Part shown: piece after piece, positions 1-6,071 of the stretch
Position numbering within the stretch: the first letter of the stretch is position 1
How the letters are laid out: every line of letters begins with the position of its first letter
Assembly: GCA_003649845.1 (NCBI GenBank)
Contig: QMTB01000088.1
Span: 1 to 6,672 of the forward strand
Length of the DNA: 6,672 nt
Origin: Thermoplasmata archaeon
GTDB taxonomy: Archaea; Thermoplasmatota; E2; DHVEG-1
Reading direction: 5' to 3'
The notes under the pieces: model-generated
The model's database searches: none
What the model saw: the letters and a program-made list of their open reading frames with translations, nothing else
Told to the model about the DNA's origin: nothing
Translations under genes and position numbers: made by a program

Positions 1-17
1 ATTTAAGCTATTGTATT

Positions 18-63
18 ATAGAAAAAATTTCTATCAGCTTTTAAAGTGGAGAGATCTCCACTT
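18..63 (-). terminator. Hairpin and oligo-T terminator after SDH
   Basis: About 41 nt after the SDH stop, the minus strand has AAGTGGAG-ATCT-CTCCACTT (63-44), an 8-bp stem with a 4-nt loop. Some 16 nt further a run of six T (27-22) sits inside a second inverted repeat, ATAGAAA-TTT-TTTCTAT (34-18). This fits the end of the LKR-SDH unit; the stem is symmetric, so it could also stop a convergent gene from the left. Confidence 0.65.
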
Positions 64-104
64 CTATTTAGAAAACCTGGATAATTTAAAGATAAAAACT
101 ATGT

Positions 105-1445
105 CTATGGCATAGGCGATAAAGTTGGATATGGTATTCTCTGTTCTCTAAATACTATTCCAAGAGTTTCTAATTCATCTAGTATAGGATCATATAATTC
201 TGGTATAACTGGTATATGAACTCCTGTAACTCTAATAGTCTTATTTAAAATATTTTTTACTGCTATAGCTGCTGGCAGAGCAACTGTTTTAGCCACTGCA
301 GAATCACCGTTTATATCACCATATTGCAACAATGTAGAGGTTATGGTTTCTTCTCTATCTGGATATTTAACTAGAAATTCATGATGCATCACTATCATAT
401 CTCTCTCATTTTCTCCTAGCATCATCTTCTTTGTTGCAAGTTTGTATAGATAATCTAGTGGTGTATCTACATCATCTGGCAAAGGTTCTTCATCGAATAA
501 GCCAAGCCATTGTAATCTTTTTATAACTGCTGAATAGGTTTTTAGATTGAGGTATCTAGCAGTATCTTCAACTATATTATCAGAAGGGGATTTAATTAGA
601 TACCCAGTTAGATCTCTATAGGTTTTACCTTTGAAGGATGGAAGTGGTTTATCATTGAGCCATCCTAAGGTGGATATAGCATGTAGTGTCTCACACCAAC
701 CTGTCAAACGAAATGTTCCTCTATAAACAGTTGAAGCATCTTTTAAACCATATATATCTTTGTATTTAACAGAATCCCTATTTGGATAGTTTTCAAAAGT
801 TCCAACACCTGGTACATCCATAAGATAGTAATGTTCAAATAATTTCTCACCTGGTATTTCTATAATTTTATTATTTTCCAACCATCTGGCAGAATTTCTC
901 GATGCGAGTAACACTCCTCTTGGAGACCAAGAAAATTTATATCCAAAGGGATTATTATTGGATTCAAATGCTGGTAATGCACCAGTAGTTGATTTAAAAC
1001 CAACTATTTTACCATCATTCTCTTTAACATCATGTATAACTCGCATAGCTGACATATGATCTATACCAGGATCAAGACCACATTCATTGAGTAATAAAAC
1101 ATCTGCATCTCTAGCTTTGCCATCCAACTCTTTCATCTCATCACTTACATAAGATGTTGTCACTAGGTGCTTCCTATGTTTGATACATAACTCTGCAACT
1201 TTAACATGGTAAACATAGGGTAATAGACTCACTACTACATCAGTCTGTGAGACTAGATCCTCTAGTTTATCCTCATCTTTTACATTTAATGCAACTGGAG
1301 TACCATTTGGATGATTATCTATTATCTTAGCTGCTTTGCTAACTGTTCTACTAGCCATCGTCACATTTATATCTGGTTGATCAAGTAAATATCTCACAAG
1401 TGGTCTAGAGACCAAACCAGCTCCTAGAACTAGTACATGCTTCAT
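105..1445 (-). CDS. Saccharopine dehydrogenase (glutamate-forming type), AASS C-terminal-half-like
   Basis: Predicted cytosolic enzyme of 446 residues that interconverts saccharopine with glutamate and 2-aminoadipate 6-semialdehyde using NAD(P). An N-terminal Rossmann fold opens with VLVLGAG followed by LVSRPL (residues 4-16). Family motifs follow: SLLPYVYH (73-80), LDPGIDHM (124-131), NNNPFGYKFSWSPRG (163-177), NYPNRDS (219-225), ERDMIVMHHEF (347-357) and TVALPAA (387-393). From memory these match the SDH half of animal AASS and yeast Lys9 closely and over full length. I chose ATG at 1445 rather than GTG at 1457: the GTG lies inside the GAGGTG ribosome-binding site, which sits 9 nt before the ATG, and the Rossmann strand then starts at the usual place. 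It lies 44 bp downstream of the LKR gene and is probably co-transcribed with it. The family is confident; the physiological direction (lysine breakdown or synthesis) and the cofactor cannot be read from the sequence. Confidence 0.93.
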   Translation of the reverse strand: MKHVLVLGAGLVSRPLVRYLLDQPDINVTMASRTVSKAAKIIDNHPNGTPVALNVKDEDKLEDLVSQTDVVVSLLPYVYHVKVAELCIKHRKHLVTTSYVSDEMKELDGKARDADVLLLNECGLDPGIDHMSAMRVIHDVKENDGKIVGFKSTTGALPAFESNNNPFGYKFSWSPRGVLLASRNSARWLENNKIIEIPGEKLFEHYYLMDVPGVGTFENYPNRDSVKYKDIYGLKDASTVYRGTFRLTGWCETLHAISTLGWLNDKPLPSFKGKTYRDLTGYLIKSPSDNIVEDTARYLNLKTYSAVIKRLQWLGLFDEEPLPDDVDTPLDYLYKLATKKMMLGENERDMIVMHHEFLVKYPDREETITSTLLQYGDINGDSAVAKTVALPAAIAVKNILNKTIRVTGVHIPVIPELYDPILDELETLGIVFREQRIPYPTLSPMP

Positions 1446-1454
1446 ACTGTTTTT

Positions 1455-1460
1455 CACCTC
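1455..1460 (-). promoter_or_regulatory. Ribosome-binding site that fixes the SDH start
   Basis: GAGGTG on the minus strand, 9 nt before ATG at 1445. It complements the usual archaeal 16S rRNA 3' end and overlaps the alternative GTG codon at 1457, which therefore is unlikely to be the start. Confidence 0.85.
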
Positions 1461-1489
1461 ATTATATACAACCAGCGAAAAAATATTCC

Positions 1490-2782
1490 TTATAAAAACT
1501 TATGGATATATTCATAGGAGGGAGTAAGTTTACCTTGGTAGAGTACAACAGCTTTTTTAATCTCTGATGGTAGATCAAGTTTATCAAAAGGAACAGTATA
1601 ATCTGCATTTACGATAGATGATACAAACGGTAGTAGTGCTTTACTAAATTCTCTTGATGAATCCTCTGGTAGTTCACATGGTAGATTATCAATAGCCATT
1701 ATAACTACACCCTCGTTCATATATCCATCTACAATTTTATCTTCCTTAGGGTTATATGTAAAAACTGGATCATCCGGTGTAGTAACCTTTGCTGTAGCTT
1801 CAATAGCTCCTTCAATATCAACGCTTATATCTCCAATTATATGGAGATGATGATCTAATTCCTTTAAATCTTTCTTTGTAACAAGCCTTGGGTATCTTGG
1901 ATCCCAATATATACAATTCATAAGTATATCCAAATATGGTAGATATCTATTAAATGAGGATTGATACTCTTCAGGATTAGTATAGTAATCATTTAAATCA
2001 AATTTTCTATCTTTAGATATAGGTTCAACCATATGTTCTTCTTTAAAAACTACTTTATATATACGATCATTCGAAGGTTTTTCATAAATGGAAGATAATT
2101 CTTCTGGTTGAATTTCAACAACTGGCAGTATATCTAATATCTCCTGTACGCCTCTAGATACATTACCATAACCAGCTATTCCTATAACCATTGGAGTGAT
2201 AATTGCTGGTAAAGATTGTTTTCTAATTTCTTCGCTTATAATTTCAAAATGTTTTTTTACTTCAGATATAGTGCCATATTGATAAGCTTGCTTAATCAAT
2301 GAAAATGGACTATCAACTCCATGATACTCCTTTAATCTTTTGCCAAAAACCCAAAGTGTATCTATAATCCCTGCAATTCCAGCAAACCGACCAAAAAATA
2401 TAAGGCGACGGTTATTTTCATCAACTATACGTTCATAATCTATTAGTGTACATTCGAGATCTATCATCTGTTTAAGCATAGGCATGTTATAAGATTGTCC
2501 TTTAATCGTATGGGAGAAGAATACATATACTTTGTTAGGTTCAAAAAAGGTTTTTGGTATTTCTTTAACAGCAAATACAACTGGACAGGATGAGAGATCC
2601 TCTTGAACTATCGCCCCTATATTATTATATTCCTCATCCGAAAAGACTCTTATAGGAGATGGTTGTATAACTGTTTCTATACCATATTTCTCCTTTAGAA
2701 TTTTGACGTCATCAGGAATCAGTGGAACTCTTCGTTCCCATTTGTTTTTATCTTCCCGTCGTATACCAAGTCGTGATGTCAT
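1490..2782 (-). CDS. Lysine-ketoglutarate reductase (saccharopine dehydrogenase, lysine-forming type), AASS N-terminal-half-like
   Basis: Predicted 430-residue cytosolic enzyme that condenses lysine with 2-oxoglutarate to saccharopine, or runs the reverse reaction. The N-terminal AlaDH/PNT-type domain carries LGIRRE and WERRVPL (5-21), FSHTIKGQ (89-96), LIDYE (113-117) and GRFAGIAG (131-138). A Rossmann nucleotide site follows, AGYGNVSRG (203-211). Later conserved blocks are IYWD with PRLVT (291-302), GDISVDIEGAIE (317-328) and AIDNLP (363-368). These blocks match the LKR half of animal AASS as I remember it, more closely than alanine dehydrogenase or the shorter yeast Lys1. The protein ends at HKFL, about where the AASS LKR domain gives way to its SDH domain. 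ATG at 2782 is supported by GGTG 7 nt upstream, by an in-frame TAA further upstream and by the family's usual N-terminus. It is the first gene of a two-gene unit with SDH. Confidence 0.92.
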   Translation of the reverse strand: MTSRLGIRREDKNKWERRVPLIPDDVKILKEKYGIETVIQPSPIRVFSDEEYNNIGAIVQEDLSSCPVVFAVKEIPKTFFEPNKVYVFFSHTIKGQSYNMPMLKQMIDLECTLIDYERIVDENNRRLIFFGRFAGIAGIIDTLWVFGKRLKEYHGVDSPFSLIKQAYQYGTISEVKKHFEIISEEIRKQSLPAIITPMVIGIAGYGNVSRGVQEILDILPVVEIQPEELSSIYEKPSNDRIYKVVFKEEHMVEPISKDRKFDLNDYYTNPEEYQSSFNRYLPYLDILMNCIYWDPRYPRLVTKKDLKELDHHLHIIGDISVDIEGAIEATAKVTTPDDPVFTYNPKEDKIVDGYMNEGVVIMAIDNLPCELPEDSSREFSKALLPFVSSIVNADYTVPFDKLDLPSEIKKAVVLYQGKLTPSYEYIHKFL

Positions 2783-2817
2783 ATCCTTACACCAATTTTT
2801 ATTTTAATGCGACATCA
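2774..2817. repeat. Inverted repeat spanning the LKR start
   Basis: TGATGTC (2774-2780) and GACATCA (2811-2817) are perfect 7-bp reverse complements 30 bp apart. The inner arm includes the last base of the LKR start codon. From the promoter proposed at 2803 the outer arm lies upstream of the transcript, so it would act as a DNA site; from a more distal promoter it could pair in RNA and mask the start codon. Confidence 0.35.
2790..2793 (-). promoter_or_regulatory. Ribosome-binding site of LKR (GGTG type)
   Basis: GGTG on the minus strand, 7 nt before ATG at 2782. It is a short match, weaker than the sites of the other genes, but GGTG is a recognised archaeal Shine-Dalgarno core. A stronger AGGAGG lies at 2841-2846, too far upstream to serve this start. 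Confidence 0.6.
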
Positions 2818-2833
2818 TCTATGATTTTAAATA
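2803..2833 (-). promoter_or_regulatory. LKR-SDH promoter
   Basis: TATTTAAA on the minus strand (2833-2826), the same octamer as in the hsp20 promoter. A start about 26 bp from its centre falls near 2803, giving a leader of about 20 nt with the GGTG site inside. The upstream element is not a clear BRE. An alternative AT-rich box, TTATA-TTT-TATAA, lies at 2855-2867. Confidence 0.55.
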
Positions 2834-3087
2834 GATTATTCCTCCTAAGATGTTATAAAATATAATCCTTTAGACTGTAAGTTTATCAACATATAAAATT
2901 TTAAAAAAGTAGCGGAAAGAAAACTCTTATCTGTATATCTATCTCTATCAATATTTTCATATCAAAAATACTATAAATTTAGATCTTCAAAGAAATTCAA
3001 TTTGCTGGGAAATCAATTCATATACATTAAATGTAAAGAGATCCATCTGGAATCTGATAACTTTATTTATACTGGATCACATCGTAA
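2834..3087. other. Intergenic stretch between cdc48 terminator and LKR promoter
   Basis: Very AT-rich with no convincing gene. Minus-strand reading frames of 15-19 codons exist (for example ATG at 3044, near 2960 and near 2899) but none has a ribosome-binding site. A TATA-like TATAAATA lies at 3071-3064 without a good BRE. An unexplained AGGAGG sits at 2846-2841, with no start codon at working distance. I see no tRNA, no rRNA and no lysine riboswitch I can recognise. Confidence 0.5.
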
Positions 3088-3127
3088 CTAAAAGGGAGAG
3101 AAGAAGCGGGATTTATAAATCCCACTT
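3088..3127 (-). terminator. Hairpin terminator after cdc48
   Basis: Begins directly after the cdc48 stop codon. The core is the perfect palindrome GGGATTTATAAATCCC (3108-3123), extended by AAG/CTT across one mismatch to 3104-3127. On the transcript it is followed by a pyrimidine-rich tract, CTTCTTCTCTCCCTTTT (3106-3090). There is no long pure U run, but archaeal termination tolerates this. It marks the end of the hsp20-cdc48 unit. Confidence 0.65.
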
Positions 3128-5311
3128 TTATCTAGTTTGGCTAAATCTCTCTGCTATCCTAGTGTAATTCTCCAGTTCTTCTTTTGGCATCGGTTTGACT
3201 TTCTCTAGAGCTTCATTTAGATGGCGCATCTCCACTTTGAGTTTCTCTAGTTCTTTTTTATCTATCTTTTTATTCTTGTGTATATATTCTCTTATACTGC
3301 TCATAACTGCTTCGTTACATACTGCTGCGATATCCGCACCAGTGTAACCCTCTGTTCTCTTAGCTATTTCATCTATATCTACATCTTTTGCTAGTGGTTT
3401 CTTTTTTAGATGTATCTTGAATATCTCTTTTCTTGCCTCTAAATCAGGTGGTTTAATATATATGAGTTTATCAAAACGTCCTGGTCTAAGTAAAGCAGGA
3501 TCTATTATATCTGGTCTATTTGTTGCTGCTATAACTGTTACATCTTTTAGTTCTTCTAATCCATCTAGTTCGGTTAACAGTTGACTGATTACTCTTTCTG
3601 TTACATGACTATCTCCAATCATGCTTCCTCTAGATGGTGCTATTGCATCTAATTCATCGAAGAATATTATGCATGGCGCTGCCTGTCTTGCTTTTCTAAA
3701 AGTCTCTCTAACTGCTTTCTCACTTTCACCTACCCATTTAGAGATAAATTCTGGTCCTTTTACACTTATAAAGTTTGCTTCACTTTCTGTAGCTACTGCT
3801 TTAGCAAGTAAGGTTTTACCTGTGCCAGGTGGACCGTATAGGAGGATTCCTTTTGGTGGATTTGCATCCATATGTGTAAAAACTTCACTGTATTTTAGTG
3901 GCCATTCAACTGCCTCCTGCAATTGTTGTTTTGCATCATGTAAACCGCCTATATCATTCCATGTTACATTTGGTGTTTCTATTATGACTTCTCTCATGGC
4001 TGATGGTGTCATAGATTTAAAAGCTTCATAGAAATCTTCACCTGTTGCTTCTAGTTTATTTAATATATCTGCTGGTATTGTATCCGCATCTAAATCTATC
4101 TCAGGTATAACTCTGCGTAGTGCTCTCATTGCAGCTTCTTTACATAATGCTTCGAGATCTGCTCCTGAGTATCCATGTGTTATCTCTGCTAGTTTATCTA
4201 AATCTACATCTTCTGCTAATGGCATACCTCGAGTATGTATTTCTAGTATTTCTCTCCGTCCTTTTCTATCTGGTATTCCTATCTCTATCTCCCTGTCAAA
4301 TCTACCTGGTCTACGAAGCGCTGGGTCTATAGCGTTTATTCTATTGGTTGCTCCTATTACTATAACCTTTCCTCTTTCTTCAAGTCCATCCATTAATGCT
4401 AATAACTGTGCTACTACTCTGCGTTCAACATCTCCATGTGTTTCTTCTCTCTTCGGTGCTATTGAATCTATTTCGTCTATAAATATTATAGATGGTGCAC
4501 TTTCTATTGCCTCTTCAAAGATTTTTCTTATATTCTCTTCGCTTTGTCCATAGTATTTACTCATAATCTCTGGTCCACTTAGCGTAAAGAAGTTTGCATT
4601 TGACTCATTTGCTACTGCTTTAGCGATGAGTGTTTTACCTGTACCAGGTGGTCCGTGTAATAATACTCCTTTTGGTGCCTCTATACCCATTTTTTCAAAA
4701 AGTTCAGGGTGTTTTAATGGTAATTCTATCATCTCTCTAACTTGTTTAATCTCATCTTTTAATCCACCTATATCCTCATAGGTTATTCTCGGTATCTTTT
4801 CTGCTTCTGCTTTAGTAGGTTTCTCGCTGAGTATAATTTCTGTATCCCTATGCATTATAGCTACTTCGCCTTTTGCAGAGAGTTTTGTTACAACTAGATC
4901 TATTTTTCTACCCATTATGTTAAGTTCTATCACATCGCCTCTAGTAACTGCTCTACCTTCTAGTATCTGTGATAGGTATTCTTCTCCTCCTACTAGTCTT
5001 ATCTCTTCAGTTGGTGCTAATGTTATTTTCTCTGCTTTTCCAGCTGTTGCTTTTTGTATAGTTACTTTATCATCTATACCTACACCGGCGTTTCTACGTG
5101 TGGTACCATCTATTCTTATAACTCCTGTTCCTCGTTCCTCTGGATATCCAGGCCATAAGAGACAAGCTGTCTTTTTTTTACCATTTATTATGATGGCATC
5201 TCCTGGTGTAAGTCCTAATTTTTCTGTTATCTCTGGATCTAATCTTGCTATTCCTCGTCCTGTATCTCTTGCTTTTGCTTCTTTTACCTTAACAAATATT
5301 TTTTCATTCAT
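3128..5311 (-). CDS. Cdc48/VAT-family double AAA+ ATPase
   Basis: Hexameric cytosolic unfoldase, archaeal counterpart of p97/Cdc48, 727 residues, a normal length. Order: Cdc48 N-domain (about 4-85), second N subdomain (about 103-165), D1 AAA+ (about 178-395), D2 AAA+ (about 450-670), charged helical C-terminus (about 680-727). D1 has Walker A GPPGTGKT (220-227), Walker B IIFIDE (275-280), sensor ATN (321-323) and arginine fingers in RRPGRFDR (333-340). D2 has Walker A (493-500), Walker B IIFFDE (548-553), ATN (596-598) and RPGRFD (609-614). Pore loops are KYYG in D1 (252-255) and KWVG in D2 (525-528); the aromatic D1 loop is typical of archaeal VAT, unlike KLAG in p97. Both ATPase sites look intact. 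The tail ends SQTR and lacks an HbYX proteasome-docking motif. AGGAGGG lies 7 nt before the ATG. It follows hsp20 by 54 bp and likely shares its transcript. Confidence 0.97.
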   Translation of the reverse strand: MNEKIFVKVKEAKARDTGRGIARLDPEITEKLGLTPGDAIIINGKKKTACLLWPGYPEERGTGVIRIDGTTRRNAGVGIDDKVTIQKATAGKAEKITLAPTEEIRLVGGEEYLSQILEGRAVTRGDVIELNIMGRKIDLVVTKLSAKGEVAIMHRDTEIILSEKPTKAEAEKIPRITYEDIGGLKDEIKQVREMIELPLKHPELFEKMGIEAPKGVLLHGPPGTGKTLIAKAVANESNANFFTLSGPEIMSKYYGQSEENIRKIFEEAIESAPSIIFIDEIDSIAPKREETHGDVERRVVAQLLALMDGLEERGKVIVIGATNRINAIDPALRRPGRFDREIEIGIPDRKGRREILEIHTRGMPLAEDVDLDKLAEITHGYSGADLEALCKEAAMRALRRVIPEIDLDADTIPADILNKLEATGEDFYEAFKSMTPSAMREVIIETPNVTWNDIGGLHDAKQQLQEAVEWPLKYSEVFTHMDANPPKGILLYGPPGTGKTLLAKAVATESEANFISVKGPEFISKWVGESEKAVRETFRKARQAAPCIIFFDELDAIAPSRGSMIGDSHVTERVISQLLTELDGLEELKDVTVIAATNRPDIIDPALLRPGRFDKLIYIKPPDLEARKEIFKIHLKKKPLAKDVDIDEIAKRTEGYTGADIAAVCNEAVMSSIREYIHKNKKIDKKELEKLKVEMRHLNEALEKVKPMPKEELENYTRIAERFSQTR

Positions 5312-5318
5312 ACATTGA

Positions 5319-5325
5319 CCCTCCT
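5319..5325 (-). promoter_or_regulatory. Ribosome-binding site of cdc48
   Basis: AGGAGGG on the minus strand, 7 nt before ATG at 5311. A second ATG at 5315, only 3 nt from this site and out of frame, would encode just three residues before a TGA. Confidence 0.88.
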
Positions 5326-5365
5326 ATAAAATTTATATTAAAATGGGGTGATATTTAGATAGGAT

Positions 5366-5929
5366 TTAATTGACTTTAATTTTCCTACCTTTTTTCTTTG
5401 GTTTTAGTTTACTTAGTGTTATACTTAGCACTCCATTGTTGAATGTAGCCTCGCTGTTATCTGCGTCGACTTCTGCAGGCAGCGGTATTTCTTTGTAGTA
5501 TTTTCTATCTTTGTTATCTACATTTATTATTAGATTATCTGCTGTTATCTCTAGATCTATATCTTCTTTTGATACCCCTGGTATCTCTGCTGTGATTATT
5601 ATCTGTCTATCTGTTTCTTGTAGATCCACCAGTGGTTCTCTAATCTCAGGGAGTTCTTTTGATGCGCTGACATTCGGTATATTTCCAAATTCTTGGAATA
5701 TAGGCCTTCCTGTTGAATCTATTCTGAAGCTCCATCCGTATACTCTTGGTCTATCTATTAGGTTTCCTCTTATAGCATCTCTGTATAAACTATTCATCTG
5801 TCTATGGATACGGCGGATTTGCTCCTCGAATTCATCGAAGATATCTTCTCCATATCTTGATAACCATGGATCCTCTATGAATTCATCGAATATATCATGA
5901 TATCTTCTTCTGAATGGATATCTTTCCAT
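5366..5929 (-). CDS. Small heat shock protein, Hsp20/alpha-crystallin family
   Basis: Predicted 187-residue ATP-independent holdase that forms large cytosolic oligomers and keeps unfolding proteins soluble. The N-terminal arm (1-97) is acidic and aromatic-rich with two similar DIFDEF/DEFEEQ segments (12-17, 29-37), and contains VYGWSFRI (63-70) and IFQEFGNI (77-84), blocks I associate with archaeal Hsp20s. The alpha-crystallin domain spans about 98-176 and ends in the family signature AxxxxGVL (161-168). The C-terminus carries a short I-K-V (184-186), matching the I-x-I/V anchor used for oligomer assembly. ATG at 5929 has GGAGGT 9 nt upstream. It is probably the first gene of an operon with cdc48. 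In Archaeoglobus fulgidus, hsp20 and cdc48 are also co-transcribed, there with the regulator HSR1; no regulator gene is present beside this pair in the window. Confidence 0.95.
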   Translation of the reverse strand: MERYPFRRRYHDIFDEFIEDPWLSRYGEDIFDEFEEQIRRIHRQMNSLYRDAIRGNLIDRPRVYGWSFRIDSTGRPIFQEFGNIPNVSASKELPEIREPLVDLQETDRQIIITAEIPGVSKEDIDLEITADNLIINVDNKDRKYYKEIPLPAEVDADNSEATFNNGVLSITLSKLKPKKKGRKIKVN

Positions 5930-5938
5930 TTTTTATTT

Positions 5939-5944
5939 ACCTCC
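5939..5944 (-). promoter_or_regulatory. Ribosome-binding site of hsp20
   Basis: GGAGGT on the minus strand, 9 nt before ATG at 5929; strong match, and it decides the start. Confidence 0.88.
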
Positions 5945-5948
5945 ACAA

Positions 5949-6034
5949 ATTTTGTTAAACTTAAATCTACAATATAATTGTATAATAACTAGTTTAAATA
6001 TTTTTCTATTTTGTCAATCTAAAATTAACAAAAT
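5949..6034. repeat. Three copies of a 10-mer around the hsp20 TATA box
   Basis: ATTTTGTTAA occurs at 5949-5958, ATTTTGTCAA (one mismatch) at 6008-6017, and the inverse TTAACAAAAT at 6025-6034, so copies flank the TATA box at 5993-6000. The second and third form an inverted pair with 7-bp arms ATTTTGT/ACAAAAT and a 13-bp spacer. The region is very AT-rich, so chance is a real alternative; the pair could also help end the upstream membrane-protein transcript, since T-runs occur there on the minus strand. Confidence 0.4.
5968..6006 (-). promoter_or_regulatory. hsp20-cdc48 promoter with operator-like palindrome
   Basis: On the minus strand an A-rich BRE-like GAAAAA (6006-6001) leads into TATTTAAA (6000-5993), a good archaeal TATA box. 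A start about 26 bp from its centre falls near 5970, giving a leader of roughly 40 nt that contains the ribosome-binding site. A perfect inverted repeat TACAAT-ATA-ATTGTA (5968-5982) covers the predicted start. A repressor bound there would block polymerase, the arrangement known for the archaeal heat-shock repressor Phr; I do not claim the site matches Phr or HSR1. Confidence 0.6.
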
Positions 6035-6071
6035 TAATTATTTCTAGTCTAAATTCTTTATTTGAAACTAT

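Noticed and set aside
1446..1457. GTG at 1457 as the SDH start, adding four residues
   Set aside because: The GTG is part of the GAGGTG ribosome-binding site of the ATG at 1445.
2900..3060. Short minus-strand reading frames of up to 19 codons
   Set aside because: No ribosome-binding sites and no recognisable product; expected by chance in AT-rich DNA.
2785..3127. Lysine riboswitch or other structured leader before LKR
   Set aside because: I recognise none of the conserved L-box elements, and a TATA box close to the gene predicts a leader of only about 20 nt.
3808..4655. Similar DNA stretches around the two Walker A regions, looking like a direct repeat
   Set aside because: Explained by the ancient D1/D2 duplication within the Cdc48 protein, not by a mobile or regulatory repeat.
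3621..5318. Four plus-strand open frames (70-136 codons) opposite cdc48
   Set aside because: They lie antisense to an unmistakable AAA+ gene, show no recognisable domain, and reflect the mirror of its codon bias.
5326..5345. AATATAAA upstream of cdc48 as its own TATA box
   Set aside because: A start 26 bp downstream would fall at or inside the cdc48 coding region and leave out the ribosome-binding site.
5511..5900. Plus-strand open frame of 129 codons opposite hsp20
   Set aside because: Antisense shadow of a clear Hsp20 gene with low-complexity Ser/Ile content and no ribosome-binding site seen.
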